64,000 bases of DNA, from assembly GCF_001514145.1 (NCBI RefSeq), contig NZ_KQ948657.1, positions 716,323-780,322 of the forward strand, in the 5' to 3' direction. Every line of letters starts with the position of its first letter. Within the stretch, counting starts at the first letter, position 1. The DNA is from Streptomyces canus (GTDB lineage Bacteria > Actinomycetota > Actinomycetes > Streptomycetales > Streptomycetaceae). The position numbers and the translations under genes were made by a program. This document shows, piece after piece, positions 25,690 through 35,372 of the stretch. The notes below the pieces were generated by a model, which did not search any database, was not told the origin of the DNA, and saw nothing but the letters and a program-made list of their open reading frames with translations.

Positions 25690-26526
25690 TTAAGCGAGCG
25701 GGTCGGGAGCGGCCGTGACACCGTGCTCCGCCAGCTTCGCCCGGCCCCCGTCGGGAGCCGTGAGAACCAGCGGTCCCTCGTCCGTCAGCGCCACCGAGTG
25801 CTCCCAGTGGGACGACCACGTGCCGTCCGTCGTGATGACCGTCCAGTCGTCCGACAGGACCTCCGTCCCCGGCGTGCCCAGGGACACCATCGGCTCGATC
25901 GCCAGGCAGAACCCGGTGACCAGCTTCGGCCCCTTCCCCCGGCGCCGGTCGACGTAGTTCAGCAGATGCGGGTCCATGTGCATCTCGGTGCCGATGCCGT
26001 GACCGCCGTAGTCCTCGATGATCCCGTAACGACCGCCGCCCGGCTTCGGCTGGCGGCGGATGTACGTCTCGATGGCCCGGGAGACGTCGACGAGCCGGTT
26101 GCCCTGCTTCATCGCCGCGATGCCGGCCCACATGGACTCCTCGGTCACCCGCGAGAGCTCGAGGAGCTCCGGGGCGTGGCCCGAGCCCACGAAGGCCGTG
26201 AAGGCCGCGTCGCCGTGCCAGCCGTCGATGATCGCGCCGCAGTCGATGGAGATGATGTCGCCGTCCTTGAGGACGACCTCGTCGGACGGGATGCCGTGGA
26301 CGACGACCTCGTTCACGGAGGTGCAGATCGTCGCCGGGAAACCGCCGTACCCCAGGAAGTTCGGCTTCGCGTCGTGCTCCGCGAGCACCTTGCGCGCGAC
26401 CTGGTCGAGATCCCTCGTCGTGGCCCCGGGCACCGCGGCCTCTCGGGTCGCCGCGTGGATGGCGGCGACGACCAGTCCCGCCTCGCGCATCTTGGCGATC
26501 TGCTCGGGGGTCTTGATCTGCACCAT
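25690..26526 (-). CDS. map: methionine aminopeptidase, type I
   Basis: 278 residues from ATG at 26526 (MVQIKTPEQIAKMREAG). It removes the initiator Met from new proteins. The five pita-bread metal ligands are D95 (SIDCG), D106 (WHGDAAF), H176 (GGHGIGT), E211 (AIEPM) and E242 (WEHS), and the substrate-site His is H78. The in-frame ATG at 26598 would add 24 non-conserved residues. It follows adk, separated by a hairpin at 26600-26635. Confidence 0.95.
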   Translation of the reverse strand: MVQIKTPEQIAKMREAGLVVAAIHAATREAAVPGATTRDLDQVARKVLAEHDAKPNFLGYGGFPATICTSVNEVVVHGIPSDEVVLKDGDIISIDCGAIIDGWHGDAAFTAFVGSGHAPELLELSRVTEESMWAGIAAMKQGNRLVDVSRAIETYIRRQPKPGGGRYGIIEDYGGHGIGTEMHMDPHLLNYVDRRRGKGPKLVTGFCLAIEPMVSLGTPGTEVLSDDWTVITTDGTWSSHWEHSVALTDEGPLVLTAPDGGRAKLAEHGVTAAPDPLA

Positions 26527-26599
26527 GCGGCGGGAGCCTTTCTGGAACCGGGGAAACCTGGCAGGGGACGGGTGCTTCAACGATACGTGCACCCACACA

Positions 26600-26635
26600 G
26601 CAGCCGCGGCCCCCTCGGAAGGGAACCGCGGCTGT
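26600..26635 (-). terminator. hairpin between adk and map
   Basis: A 10-bp stem (ACAGCCGCGG at 26600-26609 with its complement at 26626-26635) encloses a partly paired loop. It may attenuate transcription between adk and map. Confidence 0.5.
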
Positions 26636-26664
26636 CGTACGTGAAAAAACCGCTGGGAAAACCG

Positions 26665-27327
26665 CTAGGCGGCGTCGCCCTCGTGCTGGAGCGCCTCCAT
26701 GGCGCGGCCGGTGACGTCCTCCACCTTGCCGAGCGCCGAGATCGTGACCACCAGGCCCTGGGCCTTGTAGTAGTCGATGATCGGCTCGGTCTGGGTGTGG
26801 TAGACCTCCAGGCGCTTGCGGACCGTCTCCTCGGAGTCGTCGTCACGCTGGTACAGCTCGCCGCCGCAGACGTCACAGACGCCGTCCTGCTTCGGTGCCT
26901 TGTACGAGACGTGGAAGACGTGCGCCGAGTCGTTGCGGCAGATGCGGCGGCCGGCGATGCGCTTGACGACCTCCTCCTCGGGTACCTCGAGGTCCAGCAC
27001 AGCGTCCAGCTTCATGCCCTCGTGCTGCAGCATCTCGTCGAGCGACTCGGCCTGCGAGACGTTCCGCGGGAAGCCGTCCAGCAGGAAGCCGTTCTCGGCG
27101 TCGGGCTGCTCCATGCGGTCCTTGGCCATCCCGATGGTGACCTCGTCCGGAACCAGGTTGCCCGCGTCCATGTAGGACTTCGCGAGTTTGCCGAGGTCCG
27201 TCTGCCGGCTGATGTTGGCGCGGAACAGGTCGCCCGTGGAGATGTGCGGGATCGACAGGTTCTGGGCGAGGAACGCGGCCTGCGTTCCCTTACCGGCGCC
27301 CGGCGGCCCGACGAGGACGATACGCAT
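26665..27327 (-). CDS. adk: adenylate kinase
   Basis: 220 residues. It balances ATP + AMP with 2 ADP. The P-loop GPPGAGKGT occupies residues 7-15, the AMP-binding segment is HISTGDLFR, and DGFPRN lies near 84-89. The long LID contains C130, C151 and C154 with D133 in the position of a fourth ligand, resembling zinc-LID kinases of Gram-positives but with Asp where a Cys is more usual. Its ATG overlaps the secY stop by one base (TGATG), so it is coupled to secY. Confidence 0.96.
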   Translation of the reverse strand: MRIVLVGPPGAGKGTQAAFLAQNLSIPHISTGDLFRANISRQTDLGKLAKSYMDAGNLVPDEVTIGMAKDRMEQPDAENGFLLDGFPRNVSQAESLDEMLQHEGMKLDAVLDLEVPEEEVVKRIAGRRICRNDSAHVFHVSYKAPKQDGVCDVCGGELYQRDDDSEETVRKRLEVYHTQTEPIIDYYKAQGLVVTISALGKVEDVTGRAMEALQHEGDAA

Positions 27328-28640
27328 CAGCGGAGGAACCCTTCGTAATTGCGCTGCTGGAGCTGGCTCTCGATCTGCTTCACCGTCTCGAGACCCACAC
27401 CCACGATGATCAGGATGCTTGTCCCACCGAACGGGAAGTTCTGGCTTGCCCCGAAGCCAACCAACGCCATCGTCGGTACGAGTGCGATCAGACCCAAGTA
27501 CAGCGAACCCGGCCAGGTGATCCGGTTGAGTACGTACGACAGGTACTCAGCGGTCGGTCGGCCAGCCCGGATGCCCGGGATGAAGCCACCATACTTCTTC
27601 ATGTTGTCGGCGACTTCCTCGGGGTTGAAGGAGATCGCCACGTAGAAGAACGCGAAGAAAACGATGAGCAAGAAGTACATGCTGATGTAAATCGGGTGGT
27701 CGCCCTTGGTGAGGTTGGCCTCGATCCAGGTCTTCCAGCTCGACGTACCGCTCGAGAACTGCGCCACCAGCGCCGGGATGTACAGCAGCGACGAGGCGAA
27801 GATGACGGGGATCACACCGGCCTGGTTGACCTTCAGCGGGATGTACGTCGACGTACCACCGTAGGAACGACGGCCGATCATGCGCTTCGCGTACTGCACC
27901 GGGATACGGCGCTGGGCCTGCTCGACGAAGACCACCAGGCCGACCATGACCAGGCCGACCGCGATGACGGTGCCGAACTCGATCCAGCCGTCGGCCAGGG
28001 TGCCCTGCTTCTTGATGGCCCACAGGGCGGACGGGAAGGTGGCGGCGATCGAGATGAACATCAGGATCGACATGCCGTTGCCGATGCCGCGGTCGGTGAT
28101 GAGCTCACCGAGCCACATGACGACGGCCGTACCGGCGGTCATCGTGATGACCATGACGATCGTGGTGAAGATCGCGCGGTCCGGGACGATGCTCGACGCG
28201 ACGGTGCAGCCGGAGAAGAGAGCGCCGCTGCGCGCGGTGGCCACCAGGCCCGTGCCCTGCAGGATGGCGAGCGCCACCGTGAGATAACGGGTGTACTGCG
28301 TGATCTTCGCCGTACCGGCCTGGCCCTCCTTCTTCAGGGCTTCCAGGCGTGGGATCACCACGGTCAGCAGCTGCAGAATGATGCTCGCCGTGATGTACGG
28401 CATGATGCCGAGCGCGAAGATCGTGATCTGCAGCAGCGCGCCACCGCTGAACATGTTGACCAGACCGAAGAGTCCCTGGTTGCCGGACGCCTGGTCCACG
28501 CACTCCTGGACGGACTTGTAGTCCACGCCAGGGATCGGGATGTGGGTACCCACGCGGTACACCACGATGATGGCGAGCGTGAAGAGCAGCTTCTTGCGCA
28601 GGTCGGGCGTCCTGAACGCCCGGGCGAACGCGGTGAGCAC
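27327..28640 (-). CDS. secY: protein translocase subunit SecY
   Basis: 437 residues with ten membrane helices. It is the channel of the Sec translocon together with SecE (encoded at 61270 in this window). Typical features are FRTPDLRKKLLFTLAIIVVYRVG at the N-terminus, PIPGVD, the cytoplasmic loop QRRIPVQYAKR, and the C-terminal block NKxxWPGSLYL-like NRITWPGSLYL. It lies 187 nt downstream of rplO with a strong hairpin in the gap, suggesting partly separate control of secY-adk-map. Confidence 0.97.
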   Translation of the reverse strand: MLTAFARAFRTPDLRKKLLFTLAIIVVYRVGTHIPIPGVDYKSVQECVDQASGNQGLFGLVNMFSGGALLQITIFALGIMPYITASIILQLLTVVIPRLEALKKEGQAGTAKITQYTRYLTVALAILQGTGLVATARSGALFSGCTVASSIVPDRAIFTTIVMVITMTAGTAVVMWLGELITDRGIGNGMSILMFISIAATFPSALWAIKKQGTLADGWIEFGTVIAVGLVMVGLVVFVEQAQRRIPVQYAKRMIGRRSYGGTSTYIPLKVNQAGVIPVIFASSLLYIPALVAQFSSGTSSWKTWIEANLTKGDHPIYISMYFLLIVFFAFFYVAISFNPEEVADNMKKYGGFIPGIRAGRPTAEYLSYVLNRITWPGSLYLGLIALVPTMALVGFGASQNFPFGGTSILIIVGVGLETVKQIESQLQQRNYEGFLR

Positions 28641-28759
28641 GGTGCCTCCTGCGACCCCCGCGCTACTGCGTCAAGGGTGACGGTCTTGAGGTTCGACGAA
28701 TATGTGGGAAAGCAGTGCAGGCCACCTTACCGGCGACAAGGCCTGCGGTGGAACGACCA

Positions 28760-28792
28760 ACCGGGGATACCCCGTTGTGAGGTATCCCCGGT
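28760..28792 (-). terminator. rplO-secY intergenic hairpin
   Basis: A perfect 12-bp stem (28760-28771 with 28781-28792) with a 9-nt loop lies 36 nt after the rplO stop. It is well placed to reduce read-through from ribosomal genes into secY. Confidence 0.65.
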
Positions 28793-28827
28793 CGGGACTG
28801 CTTACGTCATCGAGACGCCTGCGGATC

Positions 28828-29283
28828 TCAGACGAGCTCGGTGACCGTGCCACCGGCGGCGGTGATCTTCTCCTTGGCGGAGCCGGAGACGGCGTCGACC
28901 GTCACCTGCAGCGCCACGGAGATCTCGCCCTGGCCGAGCACCTTGACGAGGCTGTTCTTGCGAACGGCACCCTTGGCCACGAGGTCCTCGACGGTGACCT
29001 CGCCACCCTCGGGGTACAGCGCGCCCAGCTTGTCGAGGTTCACGACCTGGAACTCGGTCTTGAACGGGTTCTTGAAGCCCTTCAGCTTCGGAAGACGCAT
29101 GTGGAGGGGCATCTGCCCACCCTCGAAGCGCTCCGGAACCTGGTAACGGGCCTTCGTACCCTTGGTACCACGACCGGCCGTCTTACCCTTCGACGCCTCA
29201 CCACGACCCACACGGGTCTTGGCGGTCTTGGCGCCCGGGGCGGGACGGAGGTTGTGGATCTTGAGCGGGTTGTTCTCCGCCAT
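28828..29283 (-). CDS. rplO: 50S ribosomal protein L15 (uL15)
   Basis: 151 residues. The start [17 protein letters not shown] and the Gly/Arg-rich segment [19 protein letters not shown] are typical of L15, as is the C-terminal [14 protein letters not shown] with TVTELV. It is an assembly protein of the 50S core. rpmD ends 2 nt upstream. Confidence 0.97.
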   Translation of the reverse strand: MAENNPLKIHNLRPAPGAKTAKTRVGRGEASKGKTAGRGTKGTKARYQVPERFEGGQMPLHMRLPKLKGFKNPFKTEFQVVNLDKLGALYPEGGEVTVEDLVAKGAVRKNSLVKVLGQGEISVALQVTVDAVSGSAKEKITAAGGTVTELV

Positions 29284-29285
29284 GA

Positions 29286-29468
29286 TCAGTCGACCTCCTC
29301 GACCGTCACGAGGTGGCGGACGGTGTGCACCATGCCGCGGAACTCGGGACGATCCTCCTTGACGACCTGCGTGTTGATGCCCTTGAGACCAAGGGAGCGC
29401 AGGGTGTCACGGTGGTTCTGCTTGCTGCCGATGTACGACTTCGTCTGCGTGATCTTGAGCTGAGCCAT
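29286..29468 (-). CDS. rpmD: 50S ribosomal protein L30 (uL30)
   Basis: 60 residues from ATG at 29468: [21 protein letters not shown], then [11 protein letters not shown] and [11 protein letters not shown]. The frame upstream to 29660 is antisense/out-of-frame to rpsE and is discarded. The start overlaps the rpsE stop by one base (TAATG), indicating coupling. Confidence 0.97.
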   Translation of the reverse strand: MAQLKITQTKSYIGSKQNHRDTLRSLGLKGINTQVVKEDRPEFRGMVHTVRHLVTVEEVD

Positions 29469-30076
29469 TACGCAGCACCAGCCCCGGCACGCGCACGCAG
29501 CAGAGCCGCGGGAGCGACGTCCTCGAGCGGCAGACCACGGCGGGCCGCGATCTCCTCGGGACGCTGCAGGCCCTTCAGGGCCTCCACGGTCGCGTGCACG
29601 ATGTTGATCGCGTTCGACGAGCCGAGCGACTTCGACAGGATGTCGTGCACGCCGGCGCACTCGAGCACGGCACGCACCGGGCCACCGGCGATAACGCCGG
29701 TACCGGGGGACGCCGGCTTGAGCAGGACGACGCCCGCCGCCTTCTCACCCGTGATCGGGTGCGGGATGGTGCCCTGGATACGGGGGACCTTGAAGAAGTG
29801 CTTCTTGGCCTCCTCAACACCCTTGGCGATGGCGGCCGGCACCTCCTTGGCCTTGCCGTAACCGACACCCACGGTGCCGTCACCGTCGCCCACTACGACG
29901 AGCGCAGTGAAGCTGAAGCGACGACCACCCTTCACAACCTTGGCGACGCGGTTGATCGCGACAACGCGCTCAACGTACGCGGTCTTCTCGGCGGCAGCAG
30001 CGCCGCCGTCACGGCCCTTCCGGTCCCGCCGCTCGCCGCCACCGGCACCGCTTCCACGGCGCTGGGGTCCAGCCAT
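29468..30076 (-). CDS. rpsE: 30S ribosomal protein S5 (uS5)
   Basis: 202 residues. A Gly/Arg-rich N-terminal extension ([20 protein letters not shown]) precedes the dsRNA-binding S5 domain with [19 protein letters not shown] and [12 protein letters not shown]. The C-terminal domain contains [17 protein letters not shown]5 supports decoding accuracy in the 30S body. Upstream of rpmD, downstream of rplR (38 nt gap). Confidence 0.97.
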   Translation of the reverse strand: MAGPQRRGSGAGGGERRDRKGRDGGAAAAEKTAYVERVVAINRVAKVVKGGRRFSFTALVVVGDGDGTVGVGYGKAKEVPAAIAKGVEEAKKHFFKVPRIQGTIPHPITGEKAAGVVLLKPASPGTGVIAGGPVRAVLECAGVHDILSKSLGSSNAINIVHATVEALKGLQRPEEIAARRGLPLEDVAPAALLRARAGAGAA

Positions 30077-30114
30077 TGGATTACCTCTCTCTTTCCGCTA
30101 GCTACGGAAGCGGC

Positions 30115-30498
30115 TCAGAACTTGAGCCCGGCTTCGCGGGCGGCGTCCGCCAGGGCGGCGATGCGCCCGGCGTACTGGTTGCCACCACGGTCGAATACGA
30201 CAGCCTCGACACCGGCGGCCTTGGCGCGCTCGGCAACCAGGGCGCCGACCGACTTGGCCTGCGCGGACTTGTCGCCCTCGTTGCCGCGGATCGTGGTGTC
30301 CAGGGTCGACGCCGACGCCAGGGTGTGACCCTTGATGTCGTCGATGACCTGGGCCACGATGTGGCGGTTGGAGCGCGTCACGACCAGGCGCGGACGCTCA
30401 GCCGTACCCGAGATGTGCTTACGGATCCGGATGTGGCGACGCTTGATCGCGGCACGCTTGTAAGCGTCGCCCTTGAGGATCTTCTGTCCGTATGCCAT
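30115..30498 (-). CDS. rplR: 50S ribosomal protein L18 (uL18)
   Basis: 127 residues. [26 protein letters not shown] is the conserved L18 entry, and ending [20 protein letters not shown] is typical. It binds 5S rRNA with L5 in the central protuberance. It begins 3 nt after the rplF stop. Confidence 0.97.
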   Translation of the reverse strand: MAYGQKILKGDAYKRAAIKRRHIRIRKHISGTAERPRLVVTRSNRHIVAQVIDDIKGHTLASASTLDTTIRGNEGDKSAQAKSVGALVAERAKAAGVEAVVFDRGGNQYAGRIAALADAAREAGLKF

Positions 30499-30501
30499 GG
30501 C

Positions 30502-31041
30502 TTACTTACCCGCCTTTCCGACCTTGCGGCGGATGACTTCGCCCTCGTACTTGACGCCCTTGGCCTTGTACGGGTCGGGCTTGCGCAGCTTGCGGATGTT
30601 GGCCGCAACCTCGCCGACCTTCTGCTTGTCGATGCCCTCGACCGAGAACCGGGTGGGGGCCTCCACCTTGAAGGTGATGCCCTCGGGGGCCTCGACGGTG
30701 ATCGGGTGGCTGTAGCCGAGAGCGAACTCGAGGTTCGATCCCTTGGCCTGCACGCGGTAACCGACACCGCTGATCTCGAGCTTCTTCACGTAACCCTGGG
30801 TCACGCCGGTGATCATGTTCGCCACCAGCGTGCGGGACAGGCCGTGCAGGGCCTTGTTCTGACGCTCGTCGTTGGGGCGGGTGACGTTGAGAACGCCGTC
30901 CTCACCCTTGGCGATGTCGATCGGCGCAGCGACGGTGTGGCTCAAGGAACCCTTGGGGCCCTTGACCGAGACCGTACGGCCGTCGATGGTGACGTCCACG
31001 CCGGCGGGAACCGTGATGGGGAGCTTGCCAATACGCGACAT
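30502..31041 (-). CDS. rplF: 50S ribosomal protein L6 (uL6)
   Basis: 179 residues with two L6 repeats. The start is [19 protein letters not shown], followed by [11 protein letters not shown], and the second repeat closes with [20 protein letters not shown], the sarcin-loop-facing signature. It lies 24 nt after rpsH. Confidence 0.97.
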   Translation of the reverse strand: MSRIGKLPITVPAGVDVTIDGRTVSVKGPKGSLSHTVAAPIDIAKGEDGVLNVTRPNDERQNKALHGLSRTLVANMITGVTQGYVKKLEISGVGYRVQAKGSNLEFALGYSHPITVEAPEGITFKVEAPTRFSVEGIDKQKVGEVAANIRKLRKPDPYKAKGVKYEGEVIRRKVGKAGK

Positions 31042-31065
31042 AGCTGTTTCCTCCGTTCCCTTCCG

Positions 31066-31464
31066 CTACCAGACGTAGGCGAGGACTTCCCCACCCACGC
31101 CCTTCTTGCCGGCCTGCTTGTCGGTGAGGAGCCCGTGCGACGTGGAGATGATCGCCACGCCGAGGCCGCCCAGCACCTTCGGCAGGGAGGTGGACTTCGC
31201 GTAAACCCGGAGACCGGGCTTGGAGATCCGCTTGATGCCCGCGATGGAGCGCTCACGGTTCGGGCCGAACTTCAGCTCGAGAACGAGGCTCTTGCCGACC
31301 TCGGCGTCCTCGACCTTCCAGCCCGTGATGAAGCCCTCCTGCTGGAGGATCTCCGCGATGTGAGACTTGATCTTGGACGCCGGCATCGTCACGGAGTCGT
31401 GGTATGCCGAGTTCGCGTTCCGCAGACGCGTAAGCATGTCTGCGATCGGATCAGTCATGGTCAT
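31066..31464 (-). CDS. rpsH: 30S ribosomal protein S8 (uS8)
   Basis: 132 residues, [21 protein letters not shown]. The C-terminal block [23 protein letters not shown] includes the STSHG loop that binds 16S rRNA helix 21. In E. coli S8 also represses spc translation; a similar role here is untested. The 207-nt gap to rpsN upstream contains a long hairpin. Confidence 0.97.
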   Translation of the reverse strand: MTMTDPIADMLTRLRNANSAYHDSVTMPASKIKSHIAEILQQEGFITGWKVEDAEVGKSLVLELKFGPNRERSIAGIKRISKPGLRVYAKSTSLPKVLGGLGVAIISTSHGLLTDKQAGKKGVGGEVLAYVW

Positions 31465-31572
31465 GAATTGGCCTTCGGCCTCTCTCGCCGGGGTTTCCAG
31501 GTGCCCATCCCTCTCCTCGATCCGAGACGAGGCGGGTGCGGTGCGGTGGACCTACGGCGTAGTAAGTCGTAC

Positions 31573-31633
31573 GGGCGTCAGGCGCCCAACCCTCCAAGCC
31601 TAAGCCATGAAAGGGTGGGCGCCTGACACGCCC
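31573..31633 (-). terminator. long hairpin between rpsN and rpsH
   Basis: Arms 31573-31593 and 31612-31633 pair over about 20 bp with one bulged base and one 2-base bulge; the 11-bp core is perfect (31577-31587 with 31617-31627). It sits in an unusually wide 207-nt gap inside the spc gene run and could be an attenuator, an RNA processing site or a protein-binding leader. Confidence 0.65.
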
Positions 31634-31671
31634 ATTGCTTACCGAGAGCTTCGGGAATCCCTAAAGGGGGA

Positions 31672-31857
31672 TTACCAGGAGCTCTTGGTCACGCCCGGCA
31701 GCTCGCCACGGTGAGCCATCTCACGAAGGCAGACGCGGCACAGGCCGAACTTGCGGTACACGGAGTGCGGACGGCCGCAGCGCTGGCAGCGCGTGTAGCC
31801 GCGAACACCGAACTTGGGCTTGCGAGCAGCCTTGGCAATCAGAGCCTTCTTCGCCAT
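31672..31857 (-). CDS. rpsN: 30S ribosomal protein S14, zinc-type (uS14)
   Basis: 61 residues from ATG at 31857, with AAGGAGG about 10 nt upstream; the GTG at 31866 would be too close to that site. C24, C27, C40 and C43 ([10 protein letters not shown] and GLCRVCLRE) form the zinc knuckle of the short C+ S14 type. This form is sometimes named rpsZ in actinobacteria. It is 5 nt downstream of rplE. Confidence 0.97.
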   Translation of the reverse strand: MAKKALIAKAARKPKFGVRGYTRCQRCGRPHSVYRKFGLCRVCLREMAHRGELPGVTKSSW

Positions 31858-31862
31858 CTCGC

Positions 31863-32420
31863 TCACGCCTCCTTGAAGGGGAAGCCGAGGTGACGAAGGA
31901 GCGCGCGGCCCTCAGCGTCGTTGGTCGCCGTGGTCACCACGGTGATGTCCATGCCCCGGGTACGGTCGATCTTGTCCTGGTCGATCTCGTGGAACATGAC
32001 CTGCTCGGTGAGACCGAAGGTGTAGTTGCCACGGCCGTCGAACTGCTTGGGGGACAGACCACGGAAGTCGCGGATGCGCGGCAGCGCGAGCGACAGGGTG
32101 CGGTCCAGGAACTCCCACATGCGGTCGCCACGAAGCGTGACGTGGGCACCGATCGGCTGGCCCTCACGCAGCTTGAACTGCGCGATGGACTTGCGGGCCT
32201 TGGTGACGGCCGGCTTCTGACCGGTGATCGTGGTGAGGTCGCGGATGGCGCCCTCGATCAGCTTGGAGTCGCGGGCGGCGTCGCCCACACCCATGTTGAC
32301 CACGATCTTGACGAGGCCGGGGATCTGCATGACGTTCTCGTACTTGAACTCGTCACGCAGCTTGCCCGCGATCTCCTCGCGGTACTTCGTCTTGAGACGC
32401 GGAGTGGTGGTGGTAGCCAT
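31863..32420 (-). CDS. rplE: 50S ribosomal protein L5 (uL5)
   Basis: 185 residues. Conserved parts are [37 protein letters not shown] and the C-terminal [22 protein letters not shown]. It binds 5S rRNA and the P-site tRNA. The start overlaps the rplX stop by one base (TGATG). Confidence 0.97.
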   Translation of the reverse strand: MATTTTPRLKTKYREEIAGKLRDEFKYENVMQIPGLVKIVVNMGVGDAARDSKLIEGAIRDLTTITGQKPAVTKARKSIAQFKLREGQPIGAHVTLRGDRMWEFLDRTLSLALPRIRDFRGLSPKQFDGRGNYTFGLTEQVMFHEIDQDKIDRTRGMDITVVTTATNDAEGRALLRHLGFPFKEA

Positions 32421-32743
32421 CAGATGTCCTCACCCGTCCGCTTGGCAACGCGGATCTTGTTGCCCTCGTCGTCGAAGCGGTAACCGACACGCGTGACAAC
32501 CTTGTTGCCGTCCTTCTCAACGACCAGCTGGACGTTGGAGACGTGGATCGGCGCCTCGGTCGTGACGATGCCGCCGGCCTGCGAACCGCGAGCGGTCGGG
32601 CCGGCCTTGGTGTGCTTCTTGACCCGGTTGACACCCTCGACCAGGACACGGTCCTCACGGGGGAAGGCCGCGATGACCTTGCCCTGCTTGCCCTTGTCCT
32701 TACCGGTGATGACCTGGACCAGGTCGCCCTTCTTGATCTTCAT
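32420..32743 (-). CDS. rplX: 50S ribosomal protein L24 (uL24)
   Basis: 107 residues. It begins [23 protein letters not shown], the KOW motif that starts 50S assembly on 23S rRNA, then [14 protein letters not shown]. It follows rplN by 2 nt and overlaps rplE by 1 nt. Confidence 0.97.
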   Translation of the reverse strand: MKIKKGDLVQVITGKDKGKQGKVIAAFPREDRVLVEGVNRVKKHTKAGPTARGSQAGGIVTTEAPIHVSNVQLVVEKDGNKVVTRVGYRFDDEGNKIRVAKRTGEDI

Positions 32744-32745
32744 GC

Positions 32746-33114
32746 TTACAGCACCTCCGGAGCCAGCGAGATGATCTTCATGAACTTCTTCTCGCGCAGC
32801 TCACGCCCGACCGGGCCGAAGATGCGGGTACCACGAGGGTCGCCGTCGTTCTTCAGAATGACGGCGGCGTTCTCGTCGAAGCGGATGTACGAGCCGTCCG
32901 GACGGCGGCGCTCCTTGACGGTGCGAACGATGACCGCCTTGACGACGTCACCCTTCTTCACGTTGCCACCGGGGATCGCGTCCTTGACGGTGGCGACGAT
33001 GACGTCACCGATGCCCGCGTAGCGGCGACCGGAGCCACCGAGCACACGGATGCAAAGGATCTCCTTCGCACCAGTGTTGTCGGCGACACGCAGTCGCGAC
33101 TCCTGCTGGATCAC
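32746..33114 (-). CDS. rplN: 50S ribosomal protein L14 (uL14)
   Basis: 122 residues, exactly the common length. [27 protein letters not shown] and [18 protein letters not shown] are diagnostic. L14 lies at the subunit interface. A strong hairpin separates it from rpsQ. Confidence 0.98.
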   Translation of the reverse strand: MIQQESRLRVADNTGAKEILCIRVLGGSGRRYAGIGDVIVATVKDAIPGGNVKKGDVVKAVIVRTVKERRRPDGSYIRFDENAAVILKNDGDPRGTRIFGPVGRELREKKFMKIISLAPEVL

Positions 33115-33142
33115 GTCTATCTCCTGTTTGTCTGCCGGTTCC

Positions 33143-33170
33143 CCGGGGGCCGTTCAGAAACGGCCCCCGG
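33143..33170 (-). terminator. hairpin between rpsQ and rplN
   Basis: A perfect 12-bp stem (33143-33154 with 33159-33170) with 4-nt loop lies in the 97-nt gap. There is no U tract. It is a candidate attenuator near the S10/spc boundary, where other bacteria restart transcription. Confidence 0.6.
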
Positions 33171-33211
33171 AGCCTGGCGGAACTGTCCTGCGAGGGGTGC
33201 CTCGCAGGAAA

Positions 33212-33499
33212 TTACTTGGCCTTCTCGAGGATCTCGACGACGCGCCAGCGCTTGGTCGCCGACAGCGGGCGGGTCTCCGCGAGGAGGACCCGGTCGCCGA
33301 CGCCGGCAGCGTTCTGCTCGTCGTGCGCCTTGAGCTTGTTGGTACGGCGGATGACCTTGCCGTACAGCGCGTGCTTGACGCGGTCCTCGACGGCGACGAC
33401 GACGGTCTTGTCCATCTTGTCGCTGACGACGAGACCCTCACGGGTCTTGCGGAAGCCGCGGGCCTCTGCAGTCTGCTCAGTCACGTTGCTCTCACTCAT
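33212..33499 (-). CDS. rpsQ: 30S ribosomal protein S17 (uS17)
   Basis: 95 residues. An OB-fold protein with [24 protein letters not shown] and [18 protein letters not shown]. Its start overlaps the rpmC stop by one base (TGATG). Confidence 0.97.
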   Translation of the reverse strand: MSESNVTEQTAEARGFRKTREGLVVSDKMDKTVVVAVEDRVKHALYGKVIRRTNKLKAHDEQNAAGVGDRVLLAETRPLSATKRWRVVEILEKAK

Positions 33500-33723
33500 C
33501 AGGCGCTCTCCACCGTCTCGATGCCCAGCTCGCGCTCACGCATCAGGGTGTAGATCCGCGCGATGTCCTTACGGACGGCCTTGAGCCGACCGTGGTTCTC
33601 GAGCTGACCCGTCGCCGCCTGGAAGCGGAGGTTGAACAGCTCTTCCTTGGCTTCGCGGAGCTTGTTGAGAAGCTCCTCGTCACCCAGTTCGCGCAGCTCG
33701 GACGCCTTGGTACCGGCCGACAT
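33499..33723 (-). CDS. rpmC: 50S ribosomal protein L29 (uL29)
   Basis: 74 residues from ATG at 33723, which overlaps the rplP stop (TGATG); the GTG at 33726 is an alternative. [27 protein letters not shown] followed by [19 protein letters not shown] is the L29 helical hairpin at the tunnel exit. Confidence 0.97.
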   Translation of the reverse strand: MSAGTKASELRELGDEELLNKLREAKEELFNLRFQAATGQLENHGRLKAVRKDIARIYTLMRERELGIETVESA

Positions 33724-34142
33724 CACGCTTCACCTGCCTCGCGCTTGACGATCCGGCACTTCATCGGCAGCTTGTGAGCGGCGCGAGTCAGGGCCTCACG
33801 GGCGATCTTCTCGTTGGGGTAGGACAGCTCGAACATGACCCGGCCCGGGTGCACGTTCGCGATCCACCACTCCGGCGAACCCTTACCGGAACCCATGCGG
33901 GTCTCGGCAGGCTTCTTCGTGAGCGGGCGGTCCGGGTAGATGTTGATCCAGACCTTGCCGCCACGCTTGATGTGGCGGGTCATCGCGATACGGGCCGCCT
34001 CGATCTGGCGGTTGGTCACGTACGCCGGCGTGAGGGCCTGAATGCCGTACTCGCCGAACGAGACCGTCGTACCGCCCTTGGCCTGACCACGGCGCTTCGG
34101 GTGGTGCTGCTTGCGGTGCTTGACCCTACGGGGGATCAGCAT
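33723..34142 (-). CDS. rplP: 50S ribosomal protein L16 (uL16)
   Basis: 139 residues. Begins [19 protein letters not shown]; the central [26 protein letters not shown] and [20 protein letters not shown] blocks are diagnostic. It helps organise the A-site tRNA region. rpsC ends 5 nt upstream. Confidence 0.97.
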   Translation of the reverse strand: MLIPRRVKHRKQHHPKRRGQAKGGTTVSFGEYGIQALTPAYVTNRQIEAARIAMTRHIKRGGKVWINIYPDRPLTKKPAETRMGSGKGSPEWWIANVHPGRVMFELSYPNEKIAREALTRAAHKLPMKCRIVKREAGEA

Positions 34143-34147
34143 GTCGG

Positions 34148-34981
34148 TCAGGCCTCCGTTCCGGTGCTCTCAGCCGGTGCAGCGGCGGCGGGACCCGAAG
34201 ACTCAGTCTTGGGGGCCTCGGCGCCGGCAGCCTGCTGCGGCTTGCGACCGCGCCGCTCGCCACCACGGCCACCACGGGCCGGGCGGTCGGCACCGCCACC
34301 GCGAGCCGGGCGGTTACCCGCACGGGCGGCAGCGTTCTCGGCGCGGACCTCGGCGATGTTCTTGACGTCGCCCTTGTAGATCCAGACCTTCACACCGATG
34401 CGGCCGAAGGTCGTCTTGGCCTCGAAGAAGCCGTAGTCCACGTTCGCGCGGAGCGTGTGCAGGGGCACACGGCCCTCGCGGTAGAACTCCGAGCGGGACA
34501 TCTCGGCGCCGCCGAGGCGGCCACCGCACTGGATCTTGATGCCCTTGGCGCCGGCCTTCATCGCCGACTGCATGCTCTTACGCATGGCGCGGCGGAAGGA
34601 GACGCGGGAGGAGAGCTGCTCGGCGACGGCCTGAGCAACCAGCTGAGCGTCCGTCTCGGGGTTCTTGACCTCGAGGATGTTCAGCTGGACCTGCTTGCCC
34701 GTGAGCTTCTCGAGGTCACCGCGGATGCGGTCGGCCTCGGCGCCACGGCGGCCGATGACGATGCCCGGACGCGCGGTGTGGATGTCCACACGCACACGGT
34801 CACGGGTGCGCTCGATCTCCACCTTCGAGATGCCGGCGCGCTCCATGCCGGACGTCATCATCCGACGGATGGCGACGTCTTCCTTGACGTAGTCCTTGTA
34901 CAGCTTGTCGGCGTACCACCGGGACTTGAAGTCCGTGGTGACACCGAGCCGGAACCCATGCGGGTTAACCTTCTGGCCCAT
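34148..34981 (-). CDS. rpsC: 30S ribosomal protein S3 (uS3)
   Basis: 277 residues. The start [13 protein letters not shown], the KH-domain region with [15 protein letters not shown] and the C-terminal domain with KVWIYKGDV are standard. A ~60-residue Ala/Gly/Arg-rich tail extends beyond the E. coli length (233), as often seen in Streptomyces. It lines the mRNA entry channel. The start overlaps the rplV stop by one base (TAATG). Confidence 0.97.
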   Translation of the reverse strand: MGQKVNPHGFRLGVTTDFKSRWYADKLYKDYVKEDVAIRRMMTSGMERAGISKVEIERTRDRVRVDIHTARPGIVIGRRGAEADRIRGDLEKLTGKQVQLNILEVKNPETDAQLVAQAVAEQLSSRVSFRRAMRKSMQSAMKAGAKGIKIQCGGRLGGAEMSRSEFYREGRVPLHTLRANVDYGFFEAKTTFGRIGVKVWIYKGDVKNIAEVRAENAAARAGNRPARGGGADRPARGGRGGERRGRKPQQAAGAEAPKTESSGPAAAAPAESTGTEA

Positions 34982-35328
34982 TACCGGGTTCCTTCCTTGC
35001 TGCTGACGACCACGGTGATGTGGCTGGTCCGCTTGCGGATCCGGTAGGCACGGCCCTGGGCGCGCGGACGGAACCGCTTCAGGGTCGGGCCCTCGTCGAC
35101 GTACGCCTCGGAGATGACGAGGCTGCCGGCGTCGGTGTGGTCGTAGTTGTGTGCGGCGTTGGCGATGGCGCTGTCGAGCACCTTGCCGACGGGCACGGAG
35201 GCGGCCTGCGGAGCGAATCGCAGGACCGCCTGAGCCTCCGTGGCGTCCATGCCACGGATAAGGTCCACCACGCGGCGGGCCTTCATGGGCGTAACGCGGA
35301 TGTACCGCGCCTGGGCCCTGGCTTCCAT
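34981..35328 (-). CDS. rplV: 50S ribosomal protein L22 (uL22)
   Basis: 115 residues. [26 protein letters not shown] and the tunnel beta-hairpin region with [21 protein letters not shown] are conserved. Macrolide-resistance-type insertions in the hairpin are not seen. 44 nt downstream of rpsS. Confidence 0.97.
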   Translation of the reverse strand: MEARAQARYIRVTPMKARRVVDLIRGMDATEAQAVLRFAPQAASVPVGKVLDSAIANAAHNYDHTDAGSLVISEAYVDEGPTLKRFRPRAQGRAYRIRKRTSHITVVVSSKEGTR

Positions 35329-35372
35329 GGTTGTCCCTCTCAGTTACTTACGTGTCTGAATGCGATCCGCGT

